A stretch of 64,000 nucleotides of DNA from VAZQ01 sp963739175 (GCA_963739175.1 CAVTZH010000011.1:62001-126000), one strand, 5' to 3'; shown: positions 1 to 9,427, counted from the stretch's first letter. The notes: a model not told the origin generated them from the letters alone. Made by a program: numbers and translations.

Positions 1-915
1 CGCACCGGAGCGCTCGCAGGCTACATTCCCGAGCTGACCAGGGTTGATCCGGAGGCTTTCGGCATTGCTGTCGCCACGGCCACCGGCGATCTCTACGAGG
101 TCGGGGACACAGATAAGACCTTCACCATCCAATCCGTATCGAAAGCCTTTGTCTATTGCCTGGCGCTCCAACTGGCAGGCCGCGAGGCCGTGTTGGCGCG
201 GGTCGGCGTCGAACCGAGCGGCGACGCCTTCAACGCGATCGTATTTGATCCGCGCACCAACATGCCGTTCAATCCGATGGTGAATGCCGGCGCCATCACG
301 GTGACGGGCATCGTGCACAAACTCGTCGGCAAGGGCGCATTCGATCTGATCCTCGAGAAGCTGTCAGAGGCGGCAGGCCGGATGTTGTCCGTGGACGAAG
401 CGGTCTATCGCTCCGAATCCGAGAGCGGACATCGCAATCGCGCCATCGGCCATCTGCTGCGTAATGTCGGTGCGGTGGAAGGTCCGGTTGACGAGATCCT
501 CGATATCTATTTCCGCCAATGCGCGATCCTGGTGAACGCGGCGGACCTCGCGCGCATGGGCTCGACGCTGGCGCATGTCGGCGACAACCCGGTAACCGGT
601 CGGCAGGTATTCGACCTCACCGCGGTGCGCAGCACGCTGGCGGTGATGTTCACCTGCGGCATGTATGACTATTCCGGCAACTGGGCGCTCGACGTCGGCG
701 TGCCGGCCAAGAGCGGCGTCGGAGGCGGCATTTGTGGCGTGGTCAACCGCCAGCTCGGCATCGGCACCTATTCGCCACGCCTCGATTCCAAGGGCAATTC
801 GGTACGCGGCGTGGCATCGTTTACCGAGATCGCCGATGAGCTCGGGCTGCACGTCTTCGAATACTCAAACGTCGGCTCGGCCTTCGTCCGCTCGTTCATT
901 TCCGGCGCGGCCTGA
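1..915 (+). CDS. glsA: Glutaminase, 5' end cut off by window edge
   Basis: Serine-dependent beta-lactamase-fold glutaminase, which hydrolyses L-glutamine to glutamate and ammonia in the cytoplasm. The frame is open from base 1, so the start lies outside the window. The visible part begins with the family's YIPEL segment, followed by an S-V-S-K motif near base 136, matching the catalytic Ser-x-x-Lys. The conserved region around NPMVNAGAI (about 268-300) and a glycine-rich KSGVGGGICG stretch (about 709-738) follow. About 304 residues are visible, so only a short N-terminus is missing. It stops at 913-915 and converges on the gentisate dioxygenase gene. No frame problems seen. The family call is secure. 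Confidence 0.93.
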   Translation, partial: RTGALAGYIPELTRVDPEAFGIAVATATGDLYEVGDTDKTFTIQSVSKAFVYCLALQLAGREAVLARVGVEPSGDAFNAIVFDPRTNMPFNPMVNAGAITVTGIVHKLVGKGAFDLILEKLSEAAGRMLSVDEAVYRSESESGHRNRAIGHLLRNVGAVEGPVDEILDIYFRQCAILVNAADLARMGSTLAHVGDNPVTGRQVFDLTAVRSTLAVMFTCGMYDYSGNWALDVGVPAKSGVGGGICGVVNRQLGIGTYSPRLDSKGNSVRGVASFTEIADELGLHVFEYSNVGSAFVRSFISGAA

Positions 916-949
916 TCTCCTGCATCGCGGAGCCAGTCGACATGCCGTG

Positions 950-2005
950 CTACGATCGCGCCGCTGAGTTCAACGGGTCTTCCTCGCGCCAAAAGCCGAG
1001 CTTCTCCTGCGCGGCGCGATCGGAGAGGGCGAACAGCACACATTCGTCCTTTGCGGTCAGGTGATAGGGCGTCCAGGACGGCGCCACGAACACGTCATGC
1101 GGCTCGAAGGCGAACGTCTCGTCCCCGATATGCGCCGTGCCGTGACCCTCGACGACGTTGAAAACCGTGCCGTCGGTCGAGCGGTAGGTCTGGCCCGAGA
1201 ACCCCTTTGGCAGATATTGGATGAACGTCGCGATGGTCGGGTACACATAGCCACCATCGAGCGGGTTGGCGTGGCGCATCTTAATCCCATGCGCGGGGTG
1301 CAGCGGGCCGGAGCGCGCAAGCCGCAGCAGCGCCTCGCGCGCGCGGTCGTAAGGGTAGACAAGAATCGGGGAGGACGTCCGCGCGGCACGGTACTCGACC
1401 GGCATCAGGTTCGCGCCGTAGCGTACCGCGGCGTCGCCTTCGGCGAGTGAAGGCGCCTGCGCGTCGTCGGGATAGTTCTCGCGGAAGTGGGCCCCGAATA
1501 ACTGCCCGAACGGATTGTCGAGCGCGTCGAGCCAGATGACCGGCTCCTGTCCCAAATGCCCGTGGTCGTGCCAAGTCCATCCCGGCGTCAGCACGAAGTC
1601 GCCCGGGCGCATGACCACGCGCTCGCCTTCCACGGTGGTGTAGGCGCCTTCGCCCTCGATGATAAAGCGCAGCGCATTGGGCGAATGCCGGTGGGCGGCC
1701 GCGATCTCGCCGGGCTTGATCACCTGCAGCCCGCAATAGAGCGAGGTGGTGATATAGCCGGTACCGGGCAGGCCCGGGTTTTCCAACATGAACACCCGCC
1801 GTTCGGCTTCCTTGGCGGTGATGAGGTCGATCGCTCGAAGAAGCTGCGGCCGCAGGTCCTGGTAGCGCCAGATCGTCGGCACCGCCGGCGTACCCGGACC
1901 CATGCGCTGGGTGCGCTCCCATAGCGGCCGCGCGTTGAGGCTCTGGATGTCGCGAGAGAGCCGCGCGAGGTCGCTATCGGGTTGCGCTGTCGTCATGCCT
2001 GTCAC
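950..2005 (-). CDS. Gentisate 1,2-dioxygenase (bicupin)
   Basis: Ring-cleaving Fe(II) dioxygenase that opens gentisate (2,5-dihydroxybenzoate) to maleylpyruvate in aromatic catabolism. 351 residues, the usual length. The N-terminal cupin carries HRH at residues 105-107 and a WHDHG motif near 145-149, as expected for the iron ligands; a second cupin follows with the conserved YRSTDGTVF region. The chosen GTG start overlaps the stop of the upstream receptor gene in a GTGA, suggesting translational coupling; an ATG three codons later (1996) is the alternative. It is the last gene of a MarR-Bug-dioxygenase operon. 1-Hydroxy-2-naphthoate dioxygenase is a close relative, so the exact substrate is inferred. 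Confidence 0.88.
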   Translation of the reverse strand: MTGMTTAQPDSDLARLSRDIQSLNARPLWERTQRMGPGTPAVPTIWRYQDLRPQLLRAIDLITAKEAERRVFMLENPGLPGTGYITTSLYCGLQVIKPGEIAAAHRHSPNALRFIIEGEGAYTTVEGERVVMRPGDFVLTPGWTWHDHGHLGQEPVIWLDALDNPFGQLFGAHFRENYPDDAQAPSLAEGDAAVRYGANLMPVEYRAARTSSPILVYPYDRAREALLRLARSGPLHPAHGIKMRHANPLDGGYVYPTIATFIQYLPKGFSGQTYRSTDGTVFNVVEGHGTAHIGDETFAFEPHDVFVAPSWTPYHLTAKDECVLFALSDRAAQEKLGFWREEDPLNSAARS

Positions 2006-2964
2006 CGTTTCTGGACGGTCTTGTGAAGGTCGGCAATCTTGCTGCGTTGCTCTTCGATCGCGGCCGCGAATTCTGCCGATGAGCCCGAACGGGCGGCCGA
2101 TCCTGCGGTGGCGACTTTGGCGCGGAAACCGTCATCTGAGGTTACGGCCTGCACATCGTCGGAAATCCGTTTCTGAATGTCAGCGGGCAGGCCGCGCCAA
2201 CCATAGATGCCAACAGTACCTTCGAAGGTCAGGTCGGGATAGCCCGCCTCGCGGGCAGTCGGGACTTCCGGCGCCTGTGGTGAGCGCTCACGATTGGTGA
2301 CGAACAGAAGCTTCGCCGTGCCCGCGCGATGGTGGGGCACGAGCAGGGGTACGCCGGTCGCGGCAAGGTGCAGACGACCCTGGTTCATGTCCTGATAGGC
2401 CGGCCCGAAATCCCGATAGGAGACCTGGGCCATATCGATCCCCGCGCTGCGAAGCAGCGCCAGCACCGCGTAGTAAGGAACGCCCGGGGTAGCGGCCCAA
2501 TTGAGTTTGCCGGGTTGAGCCTTGGCGGCCTTCACCAGCTCGTCGAGAGAATTGACCTTGAGGGTTCCGCTCACAGCCGCGCCGAGGAAATTGTCGGCGA
2601 TCGGAACGATCGGGACGAGGTCCTTGGCCGGATCGTACGGCAATCGCTCATGCAACAATGGATTGACGGTGATGATGCCGGCGAACGACGCCAGCAACAG
2701 GTGCGTGTCGCGGGCAGCAAGAACACTGGTGACCGCCGGGATGCCGTCCGCACCTTGCCGGTTTTCGATGACGACAGGTTGGCCCCAGCGCTGCGAGAGC
2801 CGCTCCGCCAGCAATCGGCCGACAAGGTCTGTGCCGCTACCCGGTGGAAGCGGCACGACCAAACGCACCGTTCGCTGGGGCCACGTTTGCGCCATCGCCG
2901 GAAGCGACGTGAGCGCAACAACAAGGACGAGAGCGGAAGCGGCCAAGCGGCTGAATGCGCGCAT
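2002..2964 (-). CDS. Tripartite tricarboxylate transporter receptor (Bug/TctC family), periplasmic
   Basis: Extracytoplasmic solute-binding protein of the Bug family, which captures organic acids in the periplasm. It has a signal peptide ending in MAQ, then the mature start WPQRTVRLVVPLPPGSGTD, the typical first strand and phosphate-like loop. ATG at 2964 is chosen because AGGGAG lies just upstream and the signal peptide follows directly. About 320 residues, normal for the family. It starts 14 bp after the MarR gene stops and its own stop overlaps the dioxygenase start, so an aromatic acid ligand such as gentisate is a fair inference. No TctA or TctB membrane genes are nearby. Confidence 0.88.
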   Translation of the reverse strand: MRAFSRLAASALVLVVALTSLPAMAQTWPQRTVRLVVPLPPGSGTDLVGRLLAERLSQRWGQPVVIENRQGADGIPAVTSVLAARDTHLLLASFAGIITVNPLLHERLPYDPAKDLVPIVPIADNFLGAAVSGTLKVNSLDELVKAAKAQPGKLNWAATPGVPYYAVLALLRSAGIDMAQVSYRDFGPAYQDMNQGRLHLAATGVPLLVPHHRAGTAKLLFVTNRERSPQAPEVPTAREAGYPDLTFEGTVGIYGWRGLPADIQKRISDDVQAVTSDDGFRAKVATAGSAARSGSSAEFAAAIEEQRSKIADLHKTVQKR

Positions 2965-2978
2965 GTTTGTTCTCCCTG

Positions 2979-3578
2979 TTATGTCCTGCTGGTCGACGAT
3001 GAGTTCCGTTTGCGGCGGCCGGCGCCCGGACGAGCATGTGTCCAATTTCCTTGGATGACGCGGACGAGTAGGTCGAGGAACAGCTCGCGTTCGTGCGACG
3101 CAAGTGGAGCAAGGATCTTAGCGTTGGTGACCTTCCCTTTGACGCGAGCCCGCCGCCACAGCGCCTTTCCTTTCGCCGTGAGATAGAGTTCGCGCGCGCG
3201 GCGATCGACGCCGTTGATGCGCCGCTCGATCAATCCCATGGAGTGGAGCCGCTCGACGACAAGGCTTGCATTGCTGGGGTCGATGCCCACCGCATCGGCC
3301 AGCCGGCGCTGATCGATCCCCGGCTCGATTTCGAGCGCGATCAGCGACCCGTATTCGATCTGCACGACGCCTTCGCCGGCAATCGCATCCGAAACCATGG
3401 TGGAACAGACCTGCTGAAACCGCCGCGCCAGCGGCGCCGGGGCCCGGGGCAGGGGCGGCGCGCCATCTTCCGGCACGACCGTCGTCGGCAGCTGCATCGT
3501 CTCCGCGGGGAGCGGGCGCCCTTGCGTTGGCGCGGTGCCGGCTTCGTTCGCTTGGACATTACCATAACTTTCAACCAT
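2979..3578 (-). CDS. MarR-family transcriptional regulator
   Basis: Winged-helix repressor of the MarR type, commonly an aromatic-acid sensor. The middle of the protein has the recognition region DPSNASLVVERLHSMGLIERR and then the wing (VDRRARELYLTAKGK). It is longer than usual (199 residues) because of a Pro-rich N-terminus of about 45 residues and a basic C-terminal tail, so a later start such as Met28 is possible. First gene of the operon with the Bug receptor and gentisate dioxygenase, and divergent from the aminotransferase gene. An AT-rich repeat lies directly at its start codon and could be its own operator. Control of gentisate genes is inferred from position. Confidence 0.85.
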   Translation of the reverse strand: MVESYGNVQANEAGTAPTQGRPLPAETMQLPTTVVPEDGAPPLPRAPAPLARRFQQVCSTMVSDAIAGEGVVQIEYGSLIALEIEPGIDQRRLADAVGIDPSNASLVVERLHSMGLIERRINGVDRRARELYLTAKGKALWRRARVKGKVTNAKILAPLASHERELFLDLLVRVIQGNWTHARPGAGRRKRNSSSTSRT

Positions 3579-3604
3579 TGAATATTAAATGATTGAATAT
3601 TCAT
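3574..3604. promoter_or_regulatory. Candidate MarR operator: AT-rich repeated motif
   Basis: Two direct copies of ATTGAATATT, 14 bp apart, lie at the MarR start in the intergenic region shared with the aminotransferase. The core AATATT is itself palindromic. The surrounding DNA is GC-rich, so the AT-rich patch stands out. Binding is inferred, not shown. Confidence 0.4.
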
Positions 3605-3720
3605 GTAATAGGTTTGTCAAGGGCGGCGCGAAGATGGGGTGGCGCGGGCGGCGTTTTGAGACGATCCGCGTCCTGTGCTATTCGCCGGTTCCACTCACGT
3701 GCCCGCCTGGAAAGGAACCC

Positions 3721-4578
3721 ATGTCCCGCATCGCCTATGTGAACGGCCGCTACCAGCCGTGGCGCGACGCCACGGTCCATATCGAGGATCGCGGCTACCA
3801 GTTCTCCGATGGCGTCTACGAAGTCTGCGAGGTGAAGGGCTGCCGCATGGTGGACGAGCGCCGGCACATGGCGCGGCTCGAGCGTTCGCTCGCTGAACTG
3901 CGCATCGCGATGCCGATGTCGGCGGCGGCGCTCGGCGTCGTCATGCGCGAGACCATCCGCCGGAACAAGGTGAATTACGGACTTGTCTATCTGCAGATCA
4001 GCCGCGGCGTGGCGCGGCGCGATCATGCCTTTCCGCCCTCGGGCACGCGGCCGGCGGTGGTGGTCACCGCCCGCTCGCTCGACGGCGCGGGCAACGAGGC
4101 GATGGCCGCGAAGGGTATCGCGGTGGTCACCGTGCCCGACAATCGCTGGGCGCGGGTCGACATCAAGTCGATCTCGCTGCTTCCCAACGTGCTGGCCAAG
4201 CAGGCCGCGCGCGAGCAGGGCGCCCGCGAGGCCTGGTTCGTGGGTCAGGACGGCAACGTGACCGAGGGCTCGTCCAGCAATGCCTGGATCGTGACCGCGG
4301 CCGGGAAGGTGGTCACCCGCGCCGCCGACGCGGCGATCCTGCGCGGCATCACCCGCGACGTGCTGTTCGGCGCTATCGCCGCGCAGGGGATGACCCTCGA
4401 GGAGCGCTCATTCACGGTGGCGGAGGCGCTTTCCTCCCGCGAAGCCTTCCTGACCTCGGCGTCCCAGATCGTGATGCCGATCGTCAAGATCGACGGCCGG
4501 CCCGTCGGCGACGGAAAGCCCGGACCGGTGGCTCGGGCCTTGCGGCAGGCTTTCCATAGCCACGCCCAATGCGGCTGA
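3721..4578 (+). CDS. D-amino-acid transaminase-like class IV aminotransferase
   Basis: PLP enzyme of fold type IV, acting like D-alanine aminotransferase (D-amino acid plus 2-oxoglutarate to oxo-acid plus D-glutamate). 285 residues, the normal size. The start MSRIAYVNGRY follows an AAAGGA ribosome site. The PLP lysine is in RVDIKSISLLPNVLAKQ, and VTEGSSSNAW is the conserved glutamate/phosphate-binding turn. The frame is open upstream to 3589, but that extension has no family match. Divergent from the MarR gene and 185 bp before hfq. Branched-chain aminotransferase or aminodeoxychorismate lyase are the related alternatives; the VDIKS and TEGSSSN pattern favours D-amino acid transaminase. Confidence 0.85.
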   Translation: MSRIAYVNGRYQPWRDATVHIEDRGYQFSDGVYEVCEVKGCRMVDERRHMARLERSLAELRIAMPMSAAALGVVMRETIRRNKVNYGLVYLQISRGVARRDHAFPPSGTRPAVVVTARSLDGAGNEAMAAKGIAVVTVPDNRWARVDIKSISLLPNVLAKQAAREQGAREAWFVGQDGNVTEGSSSNAWIVTAAGKVVTRAADAAILRGITRDVLFGAIAAQGMTLEERSFTVAEALSSREAFLTSASQIVMPIVKIDGRPVGDGKPGPVARALRQAFHSHAQCG

Positions 4579-4763
4579 TCGGCCCCGACTTTCGGCGAAT
4601 TTGACCTGATTTCCGCCAACTTGTGCTTGCGCCGCCCCGCGGGGTGCCCTGTAATACCAGGGTCCAGGCCGCCGTGAGCAAATATCCAAAACCAGGGGCA
4701 CGACGGGCTGGCAATAAAATCTGCGGGAAGGGGCCCGCAGATAAATAAACTGGGACAACGACA

Positions 4764-5027
4764 ATGGCGGCCGACCGCTCACAAAACTTACAGGACACCT
4801 TCCTCAACCATGTTCGCAAAGGCAAAACACCGCTCACCATCTTTTTGGTGAACGGCGTCAAGCTGCAAGGCGTCGTGACGTGGTTCGATAACTTCTGCGT
4901 CTTGCTGCGGCGTGATGGACATTCGCAGCTCGTGTACAAACATGCCATCTCGACGATCATGCCGGGTCATCCGATCCAGCTGTTCGAAGGGGCCGAGGAG
5001 GCGCCGGCGGTGGGGGACAAAGTTTAG
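4764..5027 (+). CDS. hfq: RNA chaperone Hfq
   Basis: Sm-like hexameric RNA chaperone that pairs small RNAs with mRNAs. 87 residues. It opens with the conserved SQNLQDTFLNHVRK helix; the Sm1 strands include GVVTWFDNF and the Sm2 motif is YKHAIS at residues 58-63. The start follows a purine-rich stretch (GGGACAACGACA). Its stop abuts the first codon of hflX, the usual arrangement in alphaproteobacteria, so the two are probably co-transcribed. Confidence 0.98.
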   Translation: MAADRSQNLQDTFLNHVRKGKTPLTIFLVNGVKLQGVVTWFDNFCVLLRRDGHSQLVYKHAISTIMPGHPIQLFEGAEEAPAVGDKV

Positions 5028-6404
5028 TTGGAGCCCCGCCGGTTCGACCAGTCGAGCGATCGTCCGGGCCCACGCGACGGCCCGACGACCGGCCGTGCTA
5101 TCGTCATCGAACCAAATCTGCGCGAGCGCTCCAAGGCGACATCACGCGCGCTACGCAGCCAACGTTCCCCCGAAGCGAAGCTCGACGAGGCGGTCGGTCT
5201 CGCGCATGCGATCGATCTTGACGTGGTGTCGTCGGGCATCGTGCCGCTCGGCGACATCCGCCCCGCGACCTTCGTCGGCAAAGGCAAGGTCGAGGAGATC
5301 GCCGGGCTCGTGAAGGGCGAGGAGGCCGGCATCGTGGTGATGGATTGCGCGCTCTCGCCGGTGCAGCAGCGCAATCTCGAGAAGGCCTGGCAGGCCAAGG
5401 TGCTCGACCGCACCGGACTCATTCTCGAAATTTTCGGGCGCCGCGCCCATACCCGCGAGGGCTCGCTGCAGGTCGAGCTCGCACACCTGACCTACCAAAA
5501 GAGCCGGCTGGTGCGCTCCTGGACCCACCTGGAACGCCAGCGTGGCGGCTTCGGCTTCCTGGGCGGCCCGGGCGAGAGCCAGCTCGAGACCGATCGCCGC
5601 CTGATCGAGGAGCGCATCGCGCGCATCGAGAACGATCTCGAGAAGGTCAAGCGCACCCGCAAGCTCCACCGCGACAGCCGCAAACGCGTGCCGTATCCGA
5701 TCGTGGCGCTGGTCGGCTACACCAATGCGGGGAAGTCGACGCTGTTCAACCGTCTCACGCGCGCGCGCGTGCTCTCCGCCGACATGCTGTTTGCCACGCT
5801 CGATCCGACGTTGCGCGCCGTCGACCTGCCGCACGGCGCACGGATCATCCTCTCCGATACGGTCGGGTTCATTTCGGACCTGCCGACCATGCTGGTGGCG
5901 GCGTTCCGCGCCACGCTGGAAGAGGTGATCGAGGCCGACGTGATCCTGCATGTGCGCGACGTCTCGCACGAAGACGCCGAGGCGCAACAGTACGACGTCG
6001 AAGACGTGCTCCGGCAGCTCGGGATCGAGACGGGCGAGGGCAACCGCGTGATCGAGGTCTGGAACAAGATCGACCGGCTCAGCACGGCCGACCGCGAGCG
6101 GCTCATGAACCTCGCGGCGCGCCAGGATGCCGAAACCCGGCCGGTGCCGGTCTCGGCGATCACCGGGGAGGGCCTCGATCGCCTCACCGACGCCATCGAG
6201 GCGCGCATCGCCCGGAATCGCACCGTACTCGAGCTGGTGCTCGACGGCGCCGATGGCGCCGGCATCAGCTGGCTGCACCGCAATACGGAAGTGCTGTTGC
6301 GCACTGACCGGGATGACGGCAAGGTCGTCATGAACGTGCGTGCCGATCCGACCAGGGTCGAGGCGGTGCGGGCGAAATTCGGCGCCAGCAAGAGCGCCGG
6401 CTGA
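5028..6404 (+). CDS. hflX: Ribosome-associated GTPase HflX
   Basis: GTPase that binds the 50S subunit and splits stalled ribosomes. 458 residues: an N-terminal HflX domain, the linker GGFGFLGGPGESQLETDRR, then a G domain with GYTNAGKST (P-loop, about residue 228), DTVGF (G3, about 277) and NKID (G4, about 345). Translation appears to start at TTG directly after the hfq stop, without spacing, which fits coupling; a start further inside cannot be excluded. Intact, with normal codon use. Confidence 0.95.
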   Translation: MEPRRFDQSSDRPGPRDGPTTGRAIVIEPNLRERSKATSRALRSQRSPEAKLDEAVGLAHAIDLDVVSSGIVPLGDIRPATFVGKGKVEEIAGLVKGEEAGIVVMDCALSPVQQRNLEKAWQAKVLDRTGLILEIFGRRAHTREGSLQVELAHLTYQKSRLVRSWTHLERQRGGFGFLGGPGESQLETDRRLIEERIARIENDLEKVKRTRKLHRDSRKRVPYPIVALVGYTNAGKSTLFNRLTRARVLSADMLFATLDPTLRAVDLPHGARIILSDTVGFISDLPTMLVAAFRATLEEVIEADVILHVRDVSHEDAEAQQYDVEDVLRQLGIETGEGNRVIEVWNKIDRLSTADRERLMNLAARQDAETRPVPVSAITGEGLDRLTDAIEARIARNRTVLELVLDGADGAGISWLHRNTEVLLRTDRDDGKVVMNVRADPTRVEAVRAKFGASKSAG

Positions 6405-6422
6405 AAGTAGGGGAGGCTATCC

Positions 6423-7421
6423 ATGAAACGCCTGTTGGCCGCGGGGCTTGTCGCCGCCGTGATCGCCGCCGTGCAGGGCGCCACCGTCGAAACCGCATCG
6501 GCCCAGACCACGCTGCGCTTCGGCAAGATCCCCTCCACCGTGCGCAATGTCGGCTCGCTCTATCTCCATGTGGCGGAGCGCAAGGGCTTCTTCGCGCGCG
6601 AAGGGATCAAGCTTGAATCCGTGATGATCGAGGGCGGCACCGATCGCATGGTCGCGGCCATCGACGACGGCAAGGTCGACCTCGCACATTCCTCGACGCC
6701 GTACCTGATCTCCGCCGTGCTCAAAGGCTCGAATGCCGTCGGCATCGCCGGCGAGGTGGGCAATCCGGTCTACACGCTGATCGTGCGGCCGGAGATCGCG
6801 AGCTACGCCGATCTGCGCGGCAAGGTGATCGCGCTGTCGGTCGCGGCCGACACCATCTCGATCACCACGCGCAAGCTGCTGGCGAAGCACGGCGTCAAGG
6901 ACGGCGAGTTCAAGGTGAAGCAGCTGGTCGGGACGCCGGTGCGGTTCGCCTGCCTTCAGAGCGGCGAGTGCGCCGGCGTGCCGCTCGGGCAACCGGCGGA
7001 CATCGCGGCGGTGAAGGACGGTTTCCGCCGGCTCGGCGATACGACGGAAGCGGTCGGCAATTTCCAGTTCCAGCTCATTGTCGCGCATCGCAAGTGGGCG
7101 GCCGCCAATCCGGACAAGGTGGTGCCGTTCGTGCGCGCCGTGGCGGACGCGTTCAAGTTCATCCGCGATCCCAAAAACCGCGCGGAGACGATCAAGCTGA
7201 TGACGGAGCAGACCGGATCGTCGGAGGAAATCGCCCGTGCGGTGATGGCGCTCTACTTCGAACCCGATCGCGGCGTGATGCCCCGCCAGGCCGAAATCGA
7301 CCTCAAGGGCCTGGCGCAAGTGATTGCGTTCATGGGTGAGGCGGGCGAGCTCTCGGCGCCGCTGCCGCCGGTCGAGCGGTTCGTGGACCTGCAATTCCTC
7401 AAGGCAGCGGGGCTGCAGTAG
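6423..7421 (+). CDS. ABC transporter substrate-binding protein, NMT1/SsuA-like
   Basis: Periplasmic binding protein of the nitrate/sulfonate/thiamine-precursor type. A cleavable signal peptide (about 28 residues, ending ASAQ) precedes a mature part starting TTLRFGKIPSTVRNVG. Features of the fold include the segment YLHVAERKGFFAREGI and the later DLAHSSTPYLI loop. 332 residues, normal. A GGGGAGG ribosome site lies just upstream and hflX ends 18 bp before. No permease or ATPase is adjacent, so the ligand cannot be named. It converges on mazG. Confidence 0.85.
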   Translation: MKRLLAAGLVAAVIAAVQGATVETASAQTTLRFGKIPSTVRNVGSLYLHVAERKGFFAREGIKLESVMIEGGTDRMVAAIDDGKVDLAHSSTPYLISAVLKGSNAVGIAGEVGNPVYTLIVRPEIASYADLRGKVIALSVAADTISITTRKLLAKHGVKDGEFKVKQLVGTPVRFACLQSGECAGVPLGQPADIAAVKDGFRRLGDTTEAVGNFQFQLIVAHRKWAAANPDKVVPFVRAVADAFKFIRDPKNRAETIKLMTEQTGSSEEIARAVMALYFEPDRGVMPRQAEIDLKGLAQVIAFMGEAGELSAPLPPVERFVDLQFLKAAGLQ

Positions 7422-7429
7422 CGGGACGG

Positions 7430-8224
7430 CTATTTCTCCGCCGCCTTGGCCGCGTCCCACAGCGCATCCATCTCCGCGAGGGTCGATTGCGCCGGCGTCT
7501 TGCCGCGCGCCGCCAGCGCGCTCTCGATCGAGGCAAAGCGCCGCTCGAATTTCTGGTTGGTTGCGCGCAGCGTTGCTTCCGGATCGGCATCGAGATGGCG
7601 GGCGAGGTTCGTCACCGCGAACAACAGGTCGCCGACCTCGGCCGCCGCCGCGTCGCGCTTGCCGCTCTTGATGTCGGCCTCGATCTCGTCCGCCTCCTCG
7701 CGGATCTTCGCCAACACCGCGAGCGGATCGTTCCAGTCGAACCCGACCTTGCCGGCCTTCTGCTGCAGCTTGAGCGCGCGCGTCAGAGCAGGGAGGCCGA
7801 CCGGCACGCCGGCAAGCGCGCCGCTGTCGCGGGCAGGCTTCGCGGCCTTCTCCGCGTTCTTGATCTCTTGCCAGAGCCCCTCGACCGCCTTGGCCGACAG
7901 GCCACGCTGATCGCCAAACACGTGTGGATGGCGGCGCAGCAGCTTTTCGGTGATGGCTTCGACCACGCTGCCGAAGTCGAACGCGCCTTGCTCCTCCGCC
8001 ATGCGAGCGTGGAACGCCACCTGGAGCAGCAGATCGCCGAGCTCCTCGCGCAGATCGTCGAGGTCGCCGCGCGCAATCGCATCGGCGACCTCATAGGCCT
8101 CTTCGAGCGTGTAGGGCGCAATGGTCGCGAAATTCTGTTCGAGGTCCCACGGACAGCCGGTGCCGGGCGTGCGCAGCGCCGCCATGATTTCCAGAAGCCT
8201 TGTGATGTCGCGCGACGCTTCCAT
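7430..8224 (-). CDS. mazG: Nucleoside triphosphate pyrophosphohydrolase MazG
   Basis: All-alpha NTP pyrophosphatase that hydrolyses NTPs or dNTPs to monophosphate and PPi. 264 residues with two MazG domains. The first has the signature TGCPWDLEQNFATIAPYTLEEAYEVADAI with the metal-binding E-x-x-E helix pair EELGDLLLQVAFHA; the second has the parallel motif EVGDLLFAVTNLARH. Stop 8 bp from the convergent binding-protein gene. Intact. Confidence 0.95.
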   Translation of the reverse strand: MEASRDITRLLEIMAALRTPGTGCPWDLEQNFATIAPYTLEEAYEVADAIARGDLDDLREELGDLLLQVAFHARMAEEQGAFDFGSVVEAITEKLLRRHPHVFGDQRGLSAKAVEGLWQEIKNAEKAAKPARDSGALAGVPVGLPALTRALKLQQKAGKVGFDWNDPLAVLAKIREEADEIEADIKSGKRDAAAAEVGDLLFAVTNLARHLDADPEATLRATNQKFERRFASIESALAARGKTPAQSTLAEMDALWDAAKAAEK

Positions 8225-8343
8225 CGACGAAGTCCTGTTCTATTGGTTACCGCTATCTACCATCAGCGCGAACCGCATTGAAGTCGAGGCAGTGCCGGGA
8301 CTAGACTGTGAATCAAGCAAAGAACAATCTCGGGAGGTACGCC

Positions 8344-9403
8344 ATGAGCAATGCCAGGCTACGGGCCCTTTTGGTCTCAGCGATTGCAACCGGACTGCTT
8401 GTTTTCAGCGCGCAGACTGCGGCAGCAGCCTCGTCGCTGATCTACGTGACCAATAGCGGCGGCGACAACATCCATGTGGTCGATCCGACCAACCGCAAAG
8501 TGGTTTCGACCATCGAAGGGATCGAGGCCGCTCACGGGGTCGCGTTCTCGCCGGATGGGACGCAAGGTCTATGCCAGCAATGAGGCCGATCATACCGTCG
8601 ACGTCTTCGACCAGAAGACCGGCAAGCTGATCAAGAAGGTTGCGCTCAGCGGCCGGCCCAACAATCTTGCGGTCGCGAAGGACGGGCGGATCGTGGTCGC
8701 GATCGCCCAGGAGCCGGGCGCGCTCGACATCATCGATCCGGTCAAGCTCGAGCGGAAGGTCTCGATCCTGACCAATGGTCGGCTGCACAACACCTATGTG
8801 ACGCCCGATAGCCGGTTCGCGATCATGGGCTCGACGCGCACCAACATCTTCACCGTCATCGATCTCCAGAAGGAGGAGATCGCCTGGGAGCTCAACCTCG
8901 GCAAGGGCGTGCGCCCGATGACGATGGAGACCAATCCCGACGGCTCGACCAAGCGCGTGTTCATGCAGCTTTCGGACCTCAACGGCTTCGCCATTGTCGA
9001 CTTCGCCTCGCGCCAGATGGTCGGCAAGATCGAGTTGCCCAAGGCGCAAGGCATCGATGTCATCCATCATCGGCTGACATCGCCGTCACACGGCATGGGC
9101 GTGCAGCCCGACAACAAGGTGCTGTGGGTTACCAGTATCCTGGCTAATGCCGTCGTCGCGTATTCGCTGCCCGACCTGAAAGTGATCGGGCAGGTGTCGC
9201 TGCCGACGATCAAGGTGCCCGGCCGTACGCCGATGGCAGCGGTACCGAACTGGGTGACGTTCACGCCCGACAGCCGGCAGATCTATATCTCCAACGCCGC
9301 GCACAATTCGGTGTCGGCCATCGACACACAGAGGATGCAGGAGATTGCGGTGATCGCGGTGGGGCAGGCGCCGAAGCGCGTCGGCACGTTGGTGATCGAC
9401 TAG
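8344..9403 (+). pseudogene. YncE-like beta-propeller repeat protein, frame broken once
   Basis: Secreted seven-bladed beta-propeller (YVTN/YncE type). The first frame gives a signal peptide ending AAAA and the blades SSLIYVTNSGGDNIHVVDP and VAFSPDG; a frame change near 8560 continues as RKVYASNEADHTVDVFD and runs to the stop at 9401-9403. Removing one base there (the A after GATGGG) gives a continuous protein of 352 residues with the expected SPDGRKVY motif, so a single-base insertion is the simplest reading. ATG at 8344 follows CGGGAGG. A strong terminator follows. Proteins of this kind often sit with periplasmic redox proteins, and a one-haem protein is encoded convergently next door. Confidence 0.8.
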
Positions 9404-9427
9404 CCAGCAAGATCGACTGCGAATGGG

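Noticed and set aside
364..852. Open frame of 162 codons on the minus strand inside the glutaminase gene
   Set aside because: Antisense frame of a GC-rich gene; the plus-strand product is a clear glutaminase.
5151..6278. Long minus-strand frame opposite hflX
   Set aside because: Composition is typical of antisense translation (His/Asp/Arg-rich); hflX motifs are intact on the other strand.
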